Assembly: GCA_046295655.1 (NCBI GenBank)
Contig: JBKBMT010000004.1
Span: 1-64,000 of the forward strand
Direction of reading: 5' to 3'
DNA length: 64,000 nucleotides
From: JBKBMT01 sp046295655
GTDB lineage: Bacteria; Pseudomonadota; Alphaproteobacteria; Rhodobacterales; Rhodobacteraceae
The stretch's first letter is position 1. Each line of letters begins with the position of its first letter. The position numbers and the translations under genes are program-made. Below, piece after piece: positions 32,579 through 41,574 of the stretch. The notes beneath the pieces are model-generated. The model searched no databases. It had not been told where the DNA came from and saw only the letters and a program-made list of their open reading frames with translations.

Positions 32579-34207
32579 TCAGAGTTCGCGCGCGATCGCG
32601 CGCAGTTCGAACTTCTGGATCTTGCCGGTCGAGGTCTTGGGCAATTCGCGGAACACTACCTTCTTCGGGGTCTTGAAGCCCGCCAGCCGCTCGCGCGCAA
32701 AGGCGATCAGTTCGGCCTCGGTCGCCTGCGCGCCTTCCTTCAGTTCGACGAAGGCGCAGGGCACCTCCCCCCATTTCTCGTCCGGTCTTGCGACCACGGC
32801 GCAGAGCAGCACCGACGGATGCCGGCACAGGCAGTCCTCGACCTCGACCGAACTCACGTTCTCGCCCCCCGAGATGATGATGTCCTTGGCGCGGTCCGCG
32901 ATCTTGATGTAGCCGTCGGGATGGCGGAAGGCGATGTCGCCGGAATGGAACCAGCCGCCGCGGAAGCATTCGGCGGTCGCCTCGGGGTTGCGATAGTATC
33001 CCTTCATCACGCCGTTCCCGCGATGCGCGATCTCGCCCAGCGTCGTGCCGTCCCGTGGCACCGGGCGGCCGTGGCTGTCCAGCACCGTCACGTCTTCCAT
33101 GAAGGGCATCGCAACGCCGGTGCGCGCCTTGACGGCTGCGCGCTGGTCCGCGGGCAGGTCGTCGAAATGCGCCTGCCACGTGCATTCCGTCGCCGGGCCG
33201 TAGGTCTCGGTCAGGCCATAGACCTGGGTGACGTTGAATCCGAGCGGCTCGATCGCGGCAAGCGTCGCCGCCGGGGGTGGGGCGCCCGCGGTGAACACCT
33301 CGACCACATGGTCGAACGGGCGCCGATCCTCTTCGCGGGCGTTGATGATGGTGTTGAGGACGATGGGGGCCCCGCCGAAATGGGTCGCTCCCTCGCCGGC
33401 GATGGCATCATATATCGCCCGCGCGGTGATGTCGCGGCAGCAGATCACCGTGCCGGCAACCAGCGGCATCATCCAGGCGTGACACCAGCCGTTGCAATGA
33501 AACAGCGGCACGATGGTCAGATAGCGCGGGTGAAGGACCATGCGCCAGCTCACGACCTGGCCCATGGTGGACAGATAGGCGCCGCGGTGATGATAGACCA
33601 CGCCCTTGGGCCGGCCCGTGGTGCCGGACGTGTAGTTCAGCGCCAGCGATTCCCATTCGTCCTGCGGCATGATCCAGTCGAATGCCGGGTCGCCCTCGGC
33701 CAGCAGCGCCTCGTATTCAAGGTGTCGTCCGGTTGCCGGGTGGCCGGCCTGATCGTCCGGCACCTCGACGAGCAGGGGCGGCACGCCCTGCATCGCTGCA
33801 CAGGATGCCTCGGCCAGCGACAGGAAGGCGGTATCGACCAGCAGCACCTTCGCGCCGCCGTGGTCGAGGATATAGGCGACCGTGTCGACATCCAGCCGCG
33901 TGTTGATCGCGTTCAGGATGGCGCCGCAGGCCGGGACGCCGAAATGCGCCTCGACATGCGCCGGCAGGTTGGGGATCAGCGTCGCCACCACGTCGCCGGG
34001 CCGGATCCCCCGACCTGCCAGCGCCGAGGCGAGCCGCGTGACCCGGTCGCGGTAGGCGCGGTAGGTCCAGCGCCGGGCCCGGTAGACCAGCGCCTCGTGA
34101 TCGGGCCAGATGTCTGCGGCGCGCCTGAGATGCGACAGCGGCGTCAGCGGCACGAAGTTCGCTGCACAGCGGTCCAGCCCGGTCTCGTCGGCAAGCCATC
34201 CCATCAA
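32579..34207 (-). CDS. Acyl-CoA synthetase (AMP-binding, medium/short-chain type)
   Basis: Activates a carboxylic acid to its CoA thioester through an acyl-AMP. 542 residues. P-loop-like YTSGTTGRPKGVVYHHRG near 193-210, the acyl pocket/AMP motif YGLTETYGPAT near 318-328, GWFHSGDIAFRHPDGYIKIADR near 420-441 and the catalytic lysine in PKTSTGKIQK near 525-534. It belongs to the branch with plant AAE-type and bacterial butyrate/medium-chain ligases, distinct from DmdB as far as I can judge. Probably feeds the beta-oxidation genes at 36.6-43.4 kb, though it is not in their operon. ATG at 34207 or 34204. Confidence 0.88.
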   Translation of the reverse strand: MMGWLADETGLDRCAANFVPLTPLSHLRRAADIWPDHEALVYRARRWTYRAYRDRVTRLASALAGRGIRPGDVVATLIPNLPAHVEAHFGVPACGAILNAINTRLDVDTVAYILDHGGAKVLLVDTAFLSLAEASCAAMQGVPPLLVEVPDDQAGHPATGRHLEYEALLAEGDPAFDWIMPQDEWESLALNYTSGTTGRPKGVVYHHRGAYLSTMGQVVSWRMVLHPRYLTIVPLFHCNGWCHAWMMPLVAGTVICCRDITARAIYDAIAGEGATHFGGAPIVLNTIINAREEDRRPFDHVVEVFTAGAPPPAATLAAIEPLGFNVTQVYGLTETYGPATECTWQAHFDDLPADQRAAVKARTGVAMPFMEDVTVLDSHGRPVPRDGTTLGEIAHRGNGVMKGYYRNPEATAECFRGGWFHSGDIAFRHPDGYIKIADRAKDIIISGGENVSSVEVEDCLCRHPSVLLCAVVARPDEKWGEVPCAFVELKEGAQATEAELIAFARERLAGFKTPKKVVFRELPKTSTGKIQKFELRAIAREL

Positions 34208-34283
34208 CCCCTCCCCTGTTGGCGCTTGTCGGACGGATATTGGCGGGATATGCGCGCTGTGGAAAGCGTCTCGCAGGGTTCAC

Positions 34284-35207
34284 ATGACACTGGCAGCCGA
34301 TCGTCCCCTGCCGAACAGTACGCTCGCGGCGGCGGGGCTGATCCTGGCATATGCGGTCATGGTTACCTATGCCGACAACTTCGTGCAGGTGATCGCGTCA
34401 GAGGGCGGCTTGTGGCAGTTCCAGATGCTGCGCACCGCAATGGGGCTGGGTATCTTCGGTGTGCTGGCGCTCGTGGTGCGGATGCGGTTCAGGCCGAGAA
34501 ACTGGCGCGGCGTTCTGGCGCGGTCCGCGGTGCATTCGGGTGCGATGCTGTTCTACTTTGCCTCGCTCGGCTTCCTGCCCGTGGCGCAGGCTGTGGCGGG
34601 CCTTTTCACCGCCCCGATCTTCGTGCTGCTGATCGGTCGCTTCGTCTACGGTCACGCGCTGGGGCCGGTGCGGATCGGTGCGGTGGCGGCAGGCTTCGTG
34701 GGCGTGATCCTGGTTCTGGCCCCCGAGGCCGACGCGCCGGCCGGCTGGGCCAGCCTTCTGCCCGTCGCGGCAGGCGCTCTGTATGCCCTTGCAAACATTG
34801 CCCTGCGTGAATGGTGCCCGGGCGAGAGCGCTGAATCGCTGACCCTAGTCTACATGGTGCTGATCGGCATTGCAGGTGCGGCCGGAATGGCGATCCTGTG
34901 GCTTTTTCCTCAGCCTGTGCCGGACGGCACTGACGGCTTCATCCTGCGCGGGCCGGTCTGGTTCTCGGCCGAGGCGCTGTGGTGGACGCTCGTGCAGGCG
35001 GCGGCATCGGTCGGCGGCGTGTTCTGCATGGTCCGCGCCTACCAGCTGGCGGAGGCAAGCCGTGTTGCCGTGTTCGAGTACGTCCTGCTTCCAGTCGCGG
35101 CGATCTGGGCCTGGCTGCTGTGGGGGCAGGGGGTCGGGGCCACTGCGGCACTCGGGATGGTGCTGATCGTCACCGCCGGCGTGGCAATCGCCCTGCGCGC
35201 GCGCTGA
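34284..35207 (+). CDS. EamA-family transporter (DMT superfamily)
   Basis: A 307-residue inner-membrane protein with ten hydrophobic helices in two EamA repeats; SAVHSGAMLFYFASLGFLPV near 77-96 and EYVLLPVAAIWAWLLWGQ near 270-287 are the characteristic helix 4 and helix 9 regions. Divergent from the acyl-CoA ligase with 76 bases between them. Start at the ATG at 34284; the Shine-Dalgarno (GCAGGG) is weak. Substrate unknown. It is not similar enough to the transporter at 17252-18163 to suggest a recent duplication. Confidence 0.85.
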   Translation: MTLAADRPLPNSTLAAAGLILAYAVMVTYADNFVQVIASEGGLWQFQMLRTAMGLGIFGVLALVVRMRFRPRNWRGVLARSAVHSGAMLFYFASLGFLPVAQAVAGLFTAPIFVLLIGRFVYGHALGPVRIGAVAAGFVGVILVLAPEADAPAGWASLLPVAAGALYALANIALREWCPGESAESLTLVYMVLIGIAGAAGMAILWLFPQPVPDGTDGFILRGPVWFSAEALWWTLVQAAASVGGVFCMVRAYQLAEASRVAVFEYVLLPVAAIWAWLLWGQGVGATAALGMVLIVTAGVAIALRAR

Positions 35208-35245
35208 GCCTTGCCGGCCGGCGCCTGTCGCGGCAGGCTCGGTCC

Positions 35246-35902
35246 ATGATCGTATCGCCCGGCCGCCGCTACATCTTCGTCCATGCGCCCAAGACCGGCG
35301 GCACGGCGCTGAGCCTTGCACTCGAGACCCGGGCGATGAAGGACGACATCCTGATCGGCGATACACCGAAGGCGCGCGCGCGCCGGGGGCGGTTGAAACG
35401 CTACCGGACGGCGGGGCGGCTGTGGAAACACTCGACCCTTGCCGATGCGGTGGGCCTGCCGGGCACCGAAGATCTTGGCTCCATGTTCGTGCTGATGCTG
35501 GTCCGCAATCCCTGGGACCGGCTGGCAAGCTATTATCACTGGCTGCGTGCGCAAGCCTTTGCCCATCCGGCGGTGGGGCTTGCGCGCGCACTCGACTTCA
35601 GCGGCTTCCTGAACCACGCGCACACCCGCGCGACCCTCGCCGCCTGGCCCTATGGCGCATATGTGCGGCTGCCGGGCGGGGCCGAAAGATGCAATCTGTT
35701 CGCCCGGCTCGAGTCGATCGAGGCCGATCTCGAACCGTTCGAAAGGCACCTCGGGTTCAGGGTCGCCCCTCTGGCCCGGATCAACGCCTCGGACCGTGAC
35801 CGGGATTGGCGGACCTATTATTCCGATACAGATGCCGCCCTGCTGGCGGATCTCTGTGCCGAGGACATCGCGCGTTTCGGCTACAGGTTCGACCCGGGTT
35901 GA
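35246..35902 (+). CDS. Sulfotransferase family 2 protein
   Basis: A 218-residue soluble protein of the carbohydrate sulfotransferase type. The 5'-phosphosulfate binding loop is VHAPKTGGTAL at residues 13-23 and the 3'-phosphate site VLMLVRNPWDRLASYYHW near 82-99. It should transfer sulfate from PAPS to a hydroxyl, most likely on a polysaccharide or lipid. It is small for the family and lacks a signal peptide or membrane anchor, so it works in the cytoplasm. No glycosyltransferases lie nearby to indicate the acceptor. Begins 38 bases after the transporter and may be cotranscribed. Confidence 0.82.
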   Translation: MIVSPGRRYIFVHAPKTGGTALSLALETRAMKDDILIGDTPKARARRGRLKRYRTAGRLWKHSTLADAVGLPGTEDLGSMFVLMLVRNPWDRLASYYHWLRAQAFAHPAVGLARALDFSGFLNHAHTRATLAAWPYGAYVRLPGGAERCNLFARLESIEADLEPFERHLGFRVAPLARINASDRDRDWRTYYSDTDAALLADLCAEDIARFGYRFDPG

Positions 35903-35977
35903 GCCTGCCCGGTTTGCGCCCCCAAGCTGCCGCTTTCCCTGCTATGATGTATCATGACCGCAAACGGCAGGGCACGC

Positions 35978-36625
35978 ATGCAGCACCCGTCCCGCACCGA
36001 TGACGCGCAGGCCCGCGATCTGGTGGGGTTGCCGGACTTCTTCACCGACGGGCTGCTTGCCGAGACGCCGGTTGCGACGACGGCGGGCTGGATCGCCGTG
36101 TCGCATCTGCGTCCCGGAGACCGTTTGCTGACCTTCGACGGCGGTCCGGCCGAGGTGGTGGAGCTGCGGCGCACCCGGACGACCCCAGACGCGGGCGAAT
36201 GGCCTTCCGATCATTGGCCGCTTGCGGTCCCGCCGCAGCCGGGTGTGCAGGGGCCGGGCCTGCGGCTGTTGCCCGACCAGCTGGTGCTGATCGACACCGA
36301 TCTGGCAGAGGCGATGTTCGGCGATCCCTTCGCCCTGGTTCCCTCGCGGGCGCTGGAAGGCTGGGCCGGTATCGCCCGCAGCCTGCCGCGGGCGGCCGAG
36401 GCCGCCATCGTTCCGGTGTTCGAGCGCGAGCAGCTGATCTATGCCGGCGGGGGAACGCTGGTGCATTGCCCCGGTCAGGTCGCGCCGGATCTGACAGGGC
36501 CCGCGGTCTATGCGCCCCTGTCGCTCGCGGCTGCACGCCAGCTCGTCGCCTGCCTGATGGCCGAGGAGGTGGGGGCAGCGCTGGTTCGCGCTACCCCCGG
36601 CATGGATCACGCCGCCTTGGGCTGA
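35978..36625 (+). CDS. Hint-domain-like protein without catalytic cysteine
   Basis: A 215-residue protein with the Hedgehog/intein pattern common in Rhodobacterales. TDGLLAETPVATTAGWIAVS (about 23-42) followed by HLRPGDRLLTFDGGPAEVVE is the first Hint block, but the nucleophilic Cys/Ser that normally opens the domain is not there. The second block (GLRLLPDQLVLIDT) has Pro-Asp where the His pair usually stands, so autoprocessing is unlikely. The rest looks like the C-terminal part of the family. Start at 35978 after GGCAGGG; an upstream ATG at 35954 is possible. Overlaps fadJ tail to tail by 19 bases. Confidence 0.72.
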   Translation: MQHPSRTDDAQARDLVGLPDFFTDGLLAETPVATTAGWIAVSHLRPGDRLLTFDGGPAEVVELRRTRTTPDAGEWPSDHWPLAVPPQPGVQGPGLRLLPDQLVLIDTDLAEAMFGDPFALVPSRALEGWAGIARSLPRAAEAAIVPVFEREQLIYAGGGTLVHCPGQVAPDLTGPAVYAPLSLAAARQLVACLMAEEVGAALVRATPGMDHAALG

Positions 36626-38805
36626 GCCGTGCCGTCATAGAAGGACGCGCCCCTTGCAGCCATCTCGCGCAGCATCCGGGGGGCTCGGAACCGCGCCCCG
36701 TGCTGCGCCTCCAGCCGGTCGCAGATCTCGACGGCGCGCGCCGCACCCAGCATGTCGAGCCACCCGAACGGGCCACCCGTCCAGGGCGCAAAGCCCCAGC
36801 CGAGGATCGCGCCCACGTCGCCCTCGCGGATGTCGGTCAGCACGCCGGCCTCCAGCGCACGAACGGCCTCCAGGACCTGGGCGAACATCAGACGATGCTG
36901 AACCTCGGGCAGTTCGGGCTGCTCGGCCGCCCGACCGAAGCGTTCCCGCAGGCCGTCCCAGATGCCCTGCCGCTTGCCGTCCTCGTCGTAGCTGTAGAAG
37001 CCGGCCTTGGACTTGCGGCCAAGCCGGCCCTGATCGACCATCCAGAACACGATGCCGTCCACCGCATCGTCGGGATAGTCCGCGCCCATCGCAGCCTTGG
37101 TTGCCCTCGCGATCTTTGCCCCGAGGTCGAGCGAGGTCTCGTCCACCAGTTGCAGCGGACCGAGCGGGAAGCCCAGAAGCTTTGCCGCATTCTCGACCAG
37201 TACCGGATTCACCCCTTCGCCAACCATGCGCATGCCCTCGTTGATATAGGGTATGATGCAGCGGTTGGCGTAGAAGAAGCGCGCGTCATTGACGACGATC
37301 GGCGTCTTGCGGATCTGGCGCACATAGTCCAGCGCCTTGGCCACCGCGCGGTCGCCGGTCTGCCGGCCGCGGATGATCTCGACCAGAAGCATCTTGTCCA
37401 CCGGGCTGAAGAAGTGGATGCCGATGAACTGTTCCGGGCGCTTGCTGGCCTTCGCAAGGTCGCTGATCGGCAGGGTCGAGGTATTGGTGGCGAAGATCGC
37501 GGTCTCGGGGATCACCGCCTCGGCCTTCGCGGTCACCTCGGCCTTCACCTTCGGATCCTCGAACACCGCCTCGACGATCAGATCGCATCCGTCGAGCATC
37601 GCATAGTCGGTGGTGGCGGCGATACGGCCCAGCACCTCGGCCTTCTTCTCGGCCGAGACCTTGCCGCGCTTCATGCCCTTGTCGAGCAGGTCCTCGGAAT
37701 GGGCCTTGCCGCGGTTCGCCGCTTCCTGGGTGCTGTCGATCAATACCACTTCGATGCCGGCATTGGCGCTGACATAGGCGATGCCCGCGCCCATCATGCC
37801 GGCGCCGAGCACCCCGACCTTCCGAACCTTCTGATCCGGCACGTCCGGCCGGTTCGCGCCCTTCTCCAGCGCCTCCTTGTTGATGAAGAGGCTGCGGATC
37901 ATGGCGGTGGAGGAAGGGTTCAGAAGCACATGGACGAACCACCGCGCCTCTATCCTCAGCGCGGTGTCGAAGGGCACCAGCGCCCCTTCATAGACGGCGG
38001 ACAGCAGCGCCTTGGCCGCGGGATATACGCCATTGGTCTTGCCGTGCACCATCGCTGACGCACCCACGAAGGTCATGAAACCCTGCGGCGTATAGGGTGT
38101 GCCGCCCGGCATCTTGTAGCCCTTGGCGTCCCAGGGCTTGACCAGATCGGCATCCTTGGCCGACAGCACCCAGGCCTTGGCCCGCGCCATTAGCTCGTCC
38201 GCCGGCACGACCTCGTCTATCACGCCGGCCGCCATCGCCTTCTTCGGATCGTTCAGCTTGCCTTCCAGCAGCAACGGCGCCGCCATCATCGCACCCAACT
38301 TGCGCACCAGACGGGTCGTGCCGCCTGCGCCCGGAAAGATCCCGACCAGGATCTCGGGCAGGCCGATCTTGGCCGACGGATTGTCGGCGGCGAAGATCCG
38401 GTGGCACGCCAGAGGCAGCTCTAGCCCGATCCCCAGCGCCGTTCCCGGCAGGGCGGCCGCGACGGGCTTGCCGCCCTTCAGGGTCTTGGGGTCCATGCCT
38501 GCGCGTTCGATCTTGCGCAGGACGTGGTGCATCTGCATCACCCCGTCGAACAGCCCCTGAGCGGGGTTGTCGCCGGCATCGGACTTCATCCGCGCGATGA
38601 CGTTCAGGTCCATCCCGCCGGCGAAATCCTTCTTGCCGCTTGTGATGACGATGCCCTTGACCGCCTCGTCGGCAAGCGCGGTGTCTATATGCCCGTCAAG
38701 CTCGGCGAAACCCGCAAGGCTCATCACGTTCATCGACTTGCCGGGAACGTCCCAGGTGATGGTGGCGACGCCGTCGGCGTCTACCGCATAGTGAAACTCG
38801 GCCAT
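36607..38805 (-). CDS. fadJ: Bifunctional enoyl-CoA hydratase/3-hydroxyacyl-CoA dehydrogenase (FadJ/FadB type)
   Basis: Carries out the second and third steps of beta-oxidation. 732 residues: an N-terminal crotonase domain (about 1-190) with GKKDFAGGMDLN and the catalytic region ELPLACHRIFAADN/IGLPEILVGIFPGAGGT, then the NAD domain from about residue 315 with VGVLGAGMMGAGIAYVSANAG and the dehydrogenase motif IGIHFFSPVDKMLLVEII, and a C-terminal 3HCDH repeat. ATG at 38805 follows GAGGAGGACGTC. It lies 10 bases after the thiolase and forms the trifunctional module with it. Confidence 0.94.
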   Translation of the reverse strand: MAEFHYAVDADGVATITWDVPGKSMNVMSLAGFAELDGHIDTALADEAVKGIVITSGKKDFAGGMDLNVIARMKSDAGDNPAQGLFDGVMQMHHVLRKIERAGMDPKTLKGGKPVAAALPGTALGIGLELPLACHRIFAADNPSAKIGLPEILVGIFPGAGGTTRLVRKLGAMMAAPLLLEGKLNDPKKAMAAGVIDEVVPADELMARAKAWVLSAKDADLVKPWDAKGYKMPGGTPYTPQGFMTFVGASAMVHGKTNGVYPAAKALLSAVYEGALVPFDTALRIEARWFVHVLLNPSSTAMIRSLFINKEALEKGANRPDVPDQKVRKVGVLGAGMMGAGIAYVSANAGIEVVLIDSTQEAANRGKAHSEDLLDKGMKRGKVSAEKKAEVLGRIAATTDYAMLDGCDLIVEAVFEDPKVKAEVTAKAEAVIPETAIFATNTSTLPISDLAKASKRPEQFIGIHFFSPVDKMLLVEIIRGRQTGDRAVAKALDYVRQIRKTPIVVNDARFFYANRCIIPYINEGMRMVGEGVNPVLVENAAKLLGFPLGPLQLVDETSLDLGAKIARATKAAMGADYPDDAVDGIVFWMVDQGRLGRKSKAGFYSYDEDGKRQGIWDGLRERFGRAAEQPELPEVQHRLMFAQVLEAVRALEAGVLTDIREGDVGAILGWGFAPWTGGPFGWLDMLGAARAVEICDRLEAQHGARFRAPRMLREMAARGASFYDGTAQPKAA

Positions 38806-38815
38806 GACGTCCTCC

Positions 38816-40027
38816 TCAGACCCGTTCGATGATGGTCGCGGCGCCCATGCCCGACCCGATGCACAGCGTGGCAAGCCCGGTGCCCTTGCCCGAGCGTTCG
38901 AGTTCGTCGAGCAGCGTGCCGAGGATCATCGCGCCGGTGGCCCCCAGCGGATGGCCCATGGCGATCGACCCGCCGTTGACGTTCACCTTGTCGGGCGAGA
39001 CGTCGAAGGCCTGCATGAAGCGCATCACGACGGCGGCGAAGGCCTCGTTCACCTCGAACAGGTCGATATCCGAGATCGACATGCCGGACTCGCGCAGGAT
39101 CTTCTCGGTCACCGGAACCGGGCCGGTCAGCATGATGGTCGGGTCAGTCCCGATCTTCGCGGTCGCCCGGATGCGCGCGCGGGGTCTCAGGCCGTATTTG
39201 TCGCCGAACTCGCGGTTTCCGATCAACACGGCTGCGGCACCGTCGACGATTCCGCTGGAATTTCCGGCATGGTGAATGTGCTCGATCTTCTCCAGATGCG
39301 GGTATTTCAGAAGCGCGACCTTGTCGAAGCCCGGCATGGTCTCGCCCATGTCCTTGAACGACGGCTTCAGCGCCCCGAGGCTCTGCATGTCGGTGCCGGG
39401 GCGCATGTATTCGTCGCGGTCGAGAATGGTCAGCCCGTTGATGTCGCGGACCGGCACCACCGAACGGTCGAAGCGCCCGTCGTCCCAGGCGGCCTTGGCG
39501 CGTTTCTGGCTTTCCACGGCCAGCGCATCGGCCTCGTCGCGGCTGAAGCCGTATTCGGTGGCGATGATGTCGGCCGAGATGCCCTGCGGCACGAAGTAGT
39601 TGGCGATGGCGATGGACGGATCGACCGCGATCGCGCCGCCGTCCGAACCCATGGGCACGCGGCTCATGCTTTCGACGCCCCCGGCGACATAAGCCATCCC
39701 GGCCCCGCCGCGCACCTGGTTCGCGGCCATGTTCACGGCCTCCAGACCGCTGGCGCAGAAACGGTTGATGCTGACCCCCGGCACGCTTTCGTCGAAATCC
39801 GAGGCGAGGACGGCGGTGCGGGCGAGGCATGCGCCCTGTTCGCCCACCTGGGTGACGTTGCCCCAGATCACATCCTCGATCGCGCGGGTGTCGAGGTCGT
39901 TGCGTTCCTTGATGGCGTTCAGGATCACCGCGGAAAGCCGCGCGGCGGTCACCTCGTGCAGGCTGCCATCGGGCCGCCCCTTGCCGCGCACGGTTCGGGC
40001 GGCGTCGTAGATATAGGCGTCGGTCAT
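38816..40027 (-). CDS. fadA: Acetyl-CoA acyltransferase (thiolase)
   Basis: Thiolytic cleavage of 3-ketoacyl-CoA, the last step of beta-oxidation. 403 residues. The nucleophilic cysteine is in QGACLARTAVLAS near residue 61, the substrate loop NRFCASGLEAVNMAA near 83-97 and the C-terminal active-site blocks NEAFAAVVMRF, NGGSIAMGHPLGATGA and CIGSGMGAATIIE. Immediately upstream of and coupled to the fadJ-type gene, 109 bases after the acyl-CoA dehydrogenase. FadA/FadI-like naming is by context; a biosynthetic acetyl-CoA acetyltransferase is less likely here. Confidence 0.92.
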   Translation of the reverse strand: MTDAYIYDAARTVRGKGRPDGSLHEVTAARLSAVILNAIKERNDLDTRAIEDVIWGNVTQVGEQGACLARTAVLASDFDESVPGVSINRFCASGLEAVNMAANQVRGGAGMAYVAGGVESMSRVPMGSDGGAIAVDPSIAIANYFVPQGISADIIATEYGFSRDEADALAVESQKRAKAAWDDGRFDRSVVPVRDINGLTILDRDEYMRPGTDMQSLGALKPSFKDMGETMPGFDKVALLKYPHLEKIEHIHHAGNSSGIVDGAAAVLIGNREFGDKYGLRPRARIRATAKIGTDPTIMLTGPVPVTEKILRESGMSISDIDLFEVNEAFAAVVMRFMQAFDVSPDKVNVNGGSIAMGHPLGATGAMILGTLLDELERSGKGTGLATLCIGSGMGAATIIERV

Positions 40028-40136
40028 GGGTCCTCCTTGCCCTGTCAGGCGATGGGTCCGGCGGTCGGGGCGCCGGATATGGATGATGGCATGGGGCGGG
40101 CGCCGCCGCGCGTGCCGCGGGTGCAGCAGCGCGGCA

Positions 40137-41291
40137 TCACAGCGTCCGCCCGATCAGTTCCTTCATGATCTCGTTGGTGCCCCCGTAGATCCGCTGGACG
40201 CGGGCGTCGGTCCACATCTCGGCAACGGCATATTCCTGCATGAACCCGTAGCCGCCGTGCAGCTGCAGACATTCGTCGAGCACGGCGCATTGGAGGTCAG
40301 TCAGCCAGTACTTGCACATGGCGGCCATCTCGACCGTCAGTTCGCCCCGCAGGTGCGCCGCGATGCAGGTGTCGAGGAAGCTCCGCGCCACGAAGGCATT
40401 GGTCTTGCATTCCGCCAGCTTGAACCGTGTGTTCTGGAACTCGATGATCGGCTTGCCGAAGGCCTCGCGCTCCTTGCAGTAGGCGATGGTCCGCGCCACC
40501 GCGCCCTCGATCGCGCCGACCGCGCCGCAGCCGATGATCAGCCGCTCCTGCGGCAGCTGCTGCATCATCTGGTAGAAGCCCTGGCCCTCGGCGCCGCCGA
40601 GGATGTTCTCGGGCGGCACCGGAACATTGTCGAAGAACAGCTCCGACGTGTCGGCGGCCTTCAGTCCGATCTTCTCGAGCTTGCGACCGCGGCGGAACCC
40701 CTCGGCCCCGTCCGTCTCGACCACCACGAGCGAGGTTCCCCGGGCCTTCGCCGAAGGGTCGGTCTTGGCTGCCACGATGATCAGATTGGCGTGCTGCCCG
40801 TTGGTGATGAAGGTCTTCTGGCCGCTGAGCCGATAGACGTTTCCATCGCGAATCGCGCGGGTCCGCAGGTTCTGGACGTCCGATCCGCCGGAGGGTTCGG
40901 TCATGGCCAGCGCACCGACCAGCTCGCCCGACACCATCCTGGGCAGCCAGCGCCGCTTCTGCTCCTCGGTCCCGTAGGCGAGGATGTAATGCGCGACAAT
41001 GCCGGAATGGATGCCATGCCCCCACGAGGCCAGGTTGGCCCGCCCGCCTTCCATGAGGATCACCGCCTCGTGCCCGAAGTCGCCCCCGGCACCGCCGTAT
41101 TCCTCGGGCACCGAAGGGCACAGCAGGCCCAGCTCGCCCGCCTGGGTCCAGGTCTCGCGGTCCATCTCGCCCTGCTTGCGCCAGCGATCGAAATGCGGCG
41201 CCCATTCGGTGGCGATGAAGTCTCTGGTCATGTCCTCGAGCATGCGGTGTTCGTCGGTCATCCACGGCGAGGCAATCATCGGAAAAGTCAT
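40137..41291 (-). CDS. Acyl-CoA dehydrogenase
   Basis: FAD enzyme for the first, alpha,beta-dehydrogenation step. 384 residues, the normal short form. The family signatures ALAMTEPSGGSDVQNLRTRA near 122-141 and QLHGGYGFMQEYAVAEMWTD near 338-357 are clear, and RIYGGTNEI carries the catalytic Glu near residue 373. Start at 41291 preceded by GGGAGGAACCG; the open frame extends 5' without homology. It follows the 70-residue gene by 20 bases. Chain-length preference cannot be read from the sequence. Confidence 0.93.
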   Translation of the reverse strand: MTFPMIASPWMTDEHRMLEDMTRDFIATEWAPHFDRWRKQGEMDRETWTQAGELGLLCPSVPEEYGGAGGDFGHEAVILMEGGRANLASWGHGIHSGIVAHYILAYGTEEQKRRWLPRMVSGELVGALAMTEPSGGSDVQNLRTRAIRDGNVYRLSGQKTFITNGQHANLIIVAAKTDPSAKARGTSLVVVETDGAEGFRRGRKLEKIGLKAADTSELFFDNVPVPPENILGGAEGQGFYQMMQQLPQERLIIGCGAVGAIEGAVARTIAYCKEREAFGKPIIEFQNTRFKLAECKTNAFVARSFLDTCIAAHLRGELTVEMAAMCKYWLTDLQCAVLDECLQLHGGYGFMQEYAVAEMWTDARVQRIYGGTNEIMKELIGRTL

Positions 41292-41311
41292 CGGTTCCTC
41301 CCTTCTCCGGC

Positions 41312-41524
41312 TCACTTCTTGCGGTCGTCGAGCTCGGAGTTGAACAGACGCAGCCGGTGCGTCAGGTTGTCGGTGTCCGTCACGCTGTCGAAATGCTCGA
41401 ACAGGAAGGACAGCGCCTCTCCTTCGTCCAGCCCCGCCTCGGCGGCGAACCGCCTGAGCCGCCGATAGCCGTCCTCGGTCATGGCGACGGGAAAGCGGCG
41501 GGTCAGGCGAAAGCGTTTCGGCAT
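41312..41524 (-). CDS. Small conserved protein of the beta-oxidation operon
   Basis: A 70-residue protein with a strongly basic first 12 residues (PKRFRLTRRFP), a strand-like VAMTEDGYRRLRRFAAEAG and an acidic helical part (DEGEALSFLFEHFDSV). The beginning resembles short ribbon-helix-helix DNA-binding proteins, where a beta strand is followed by two helices, but I cannot confirm that. It is sandwiched between two acyl-CoA dehydrogenases in the same orientation, 20 bases before one and 50 after the other, so it is surely cotranscribed. Function unknown. Confidence 0.7.
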   Translation of the reverse strand: MPKRFRLTRRFPVAMTEDGYRRLRRFAAEAGLDEGEALSFLFEHFDSVTDTDNLTHRLRLFNSELDDRKK

Positions 41525-41574
41525 CGTGTTCCCCGTGAAGCGAGCGGGCGCCGTGGCGGCGCCCGCCGGAGCGG

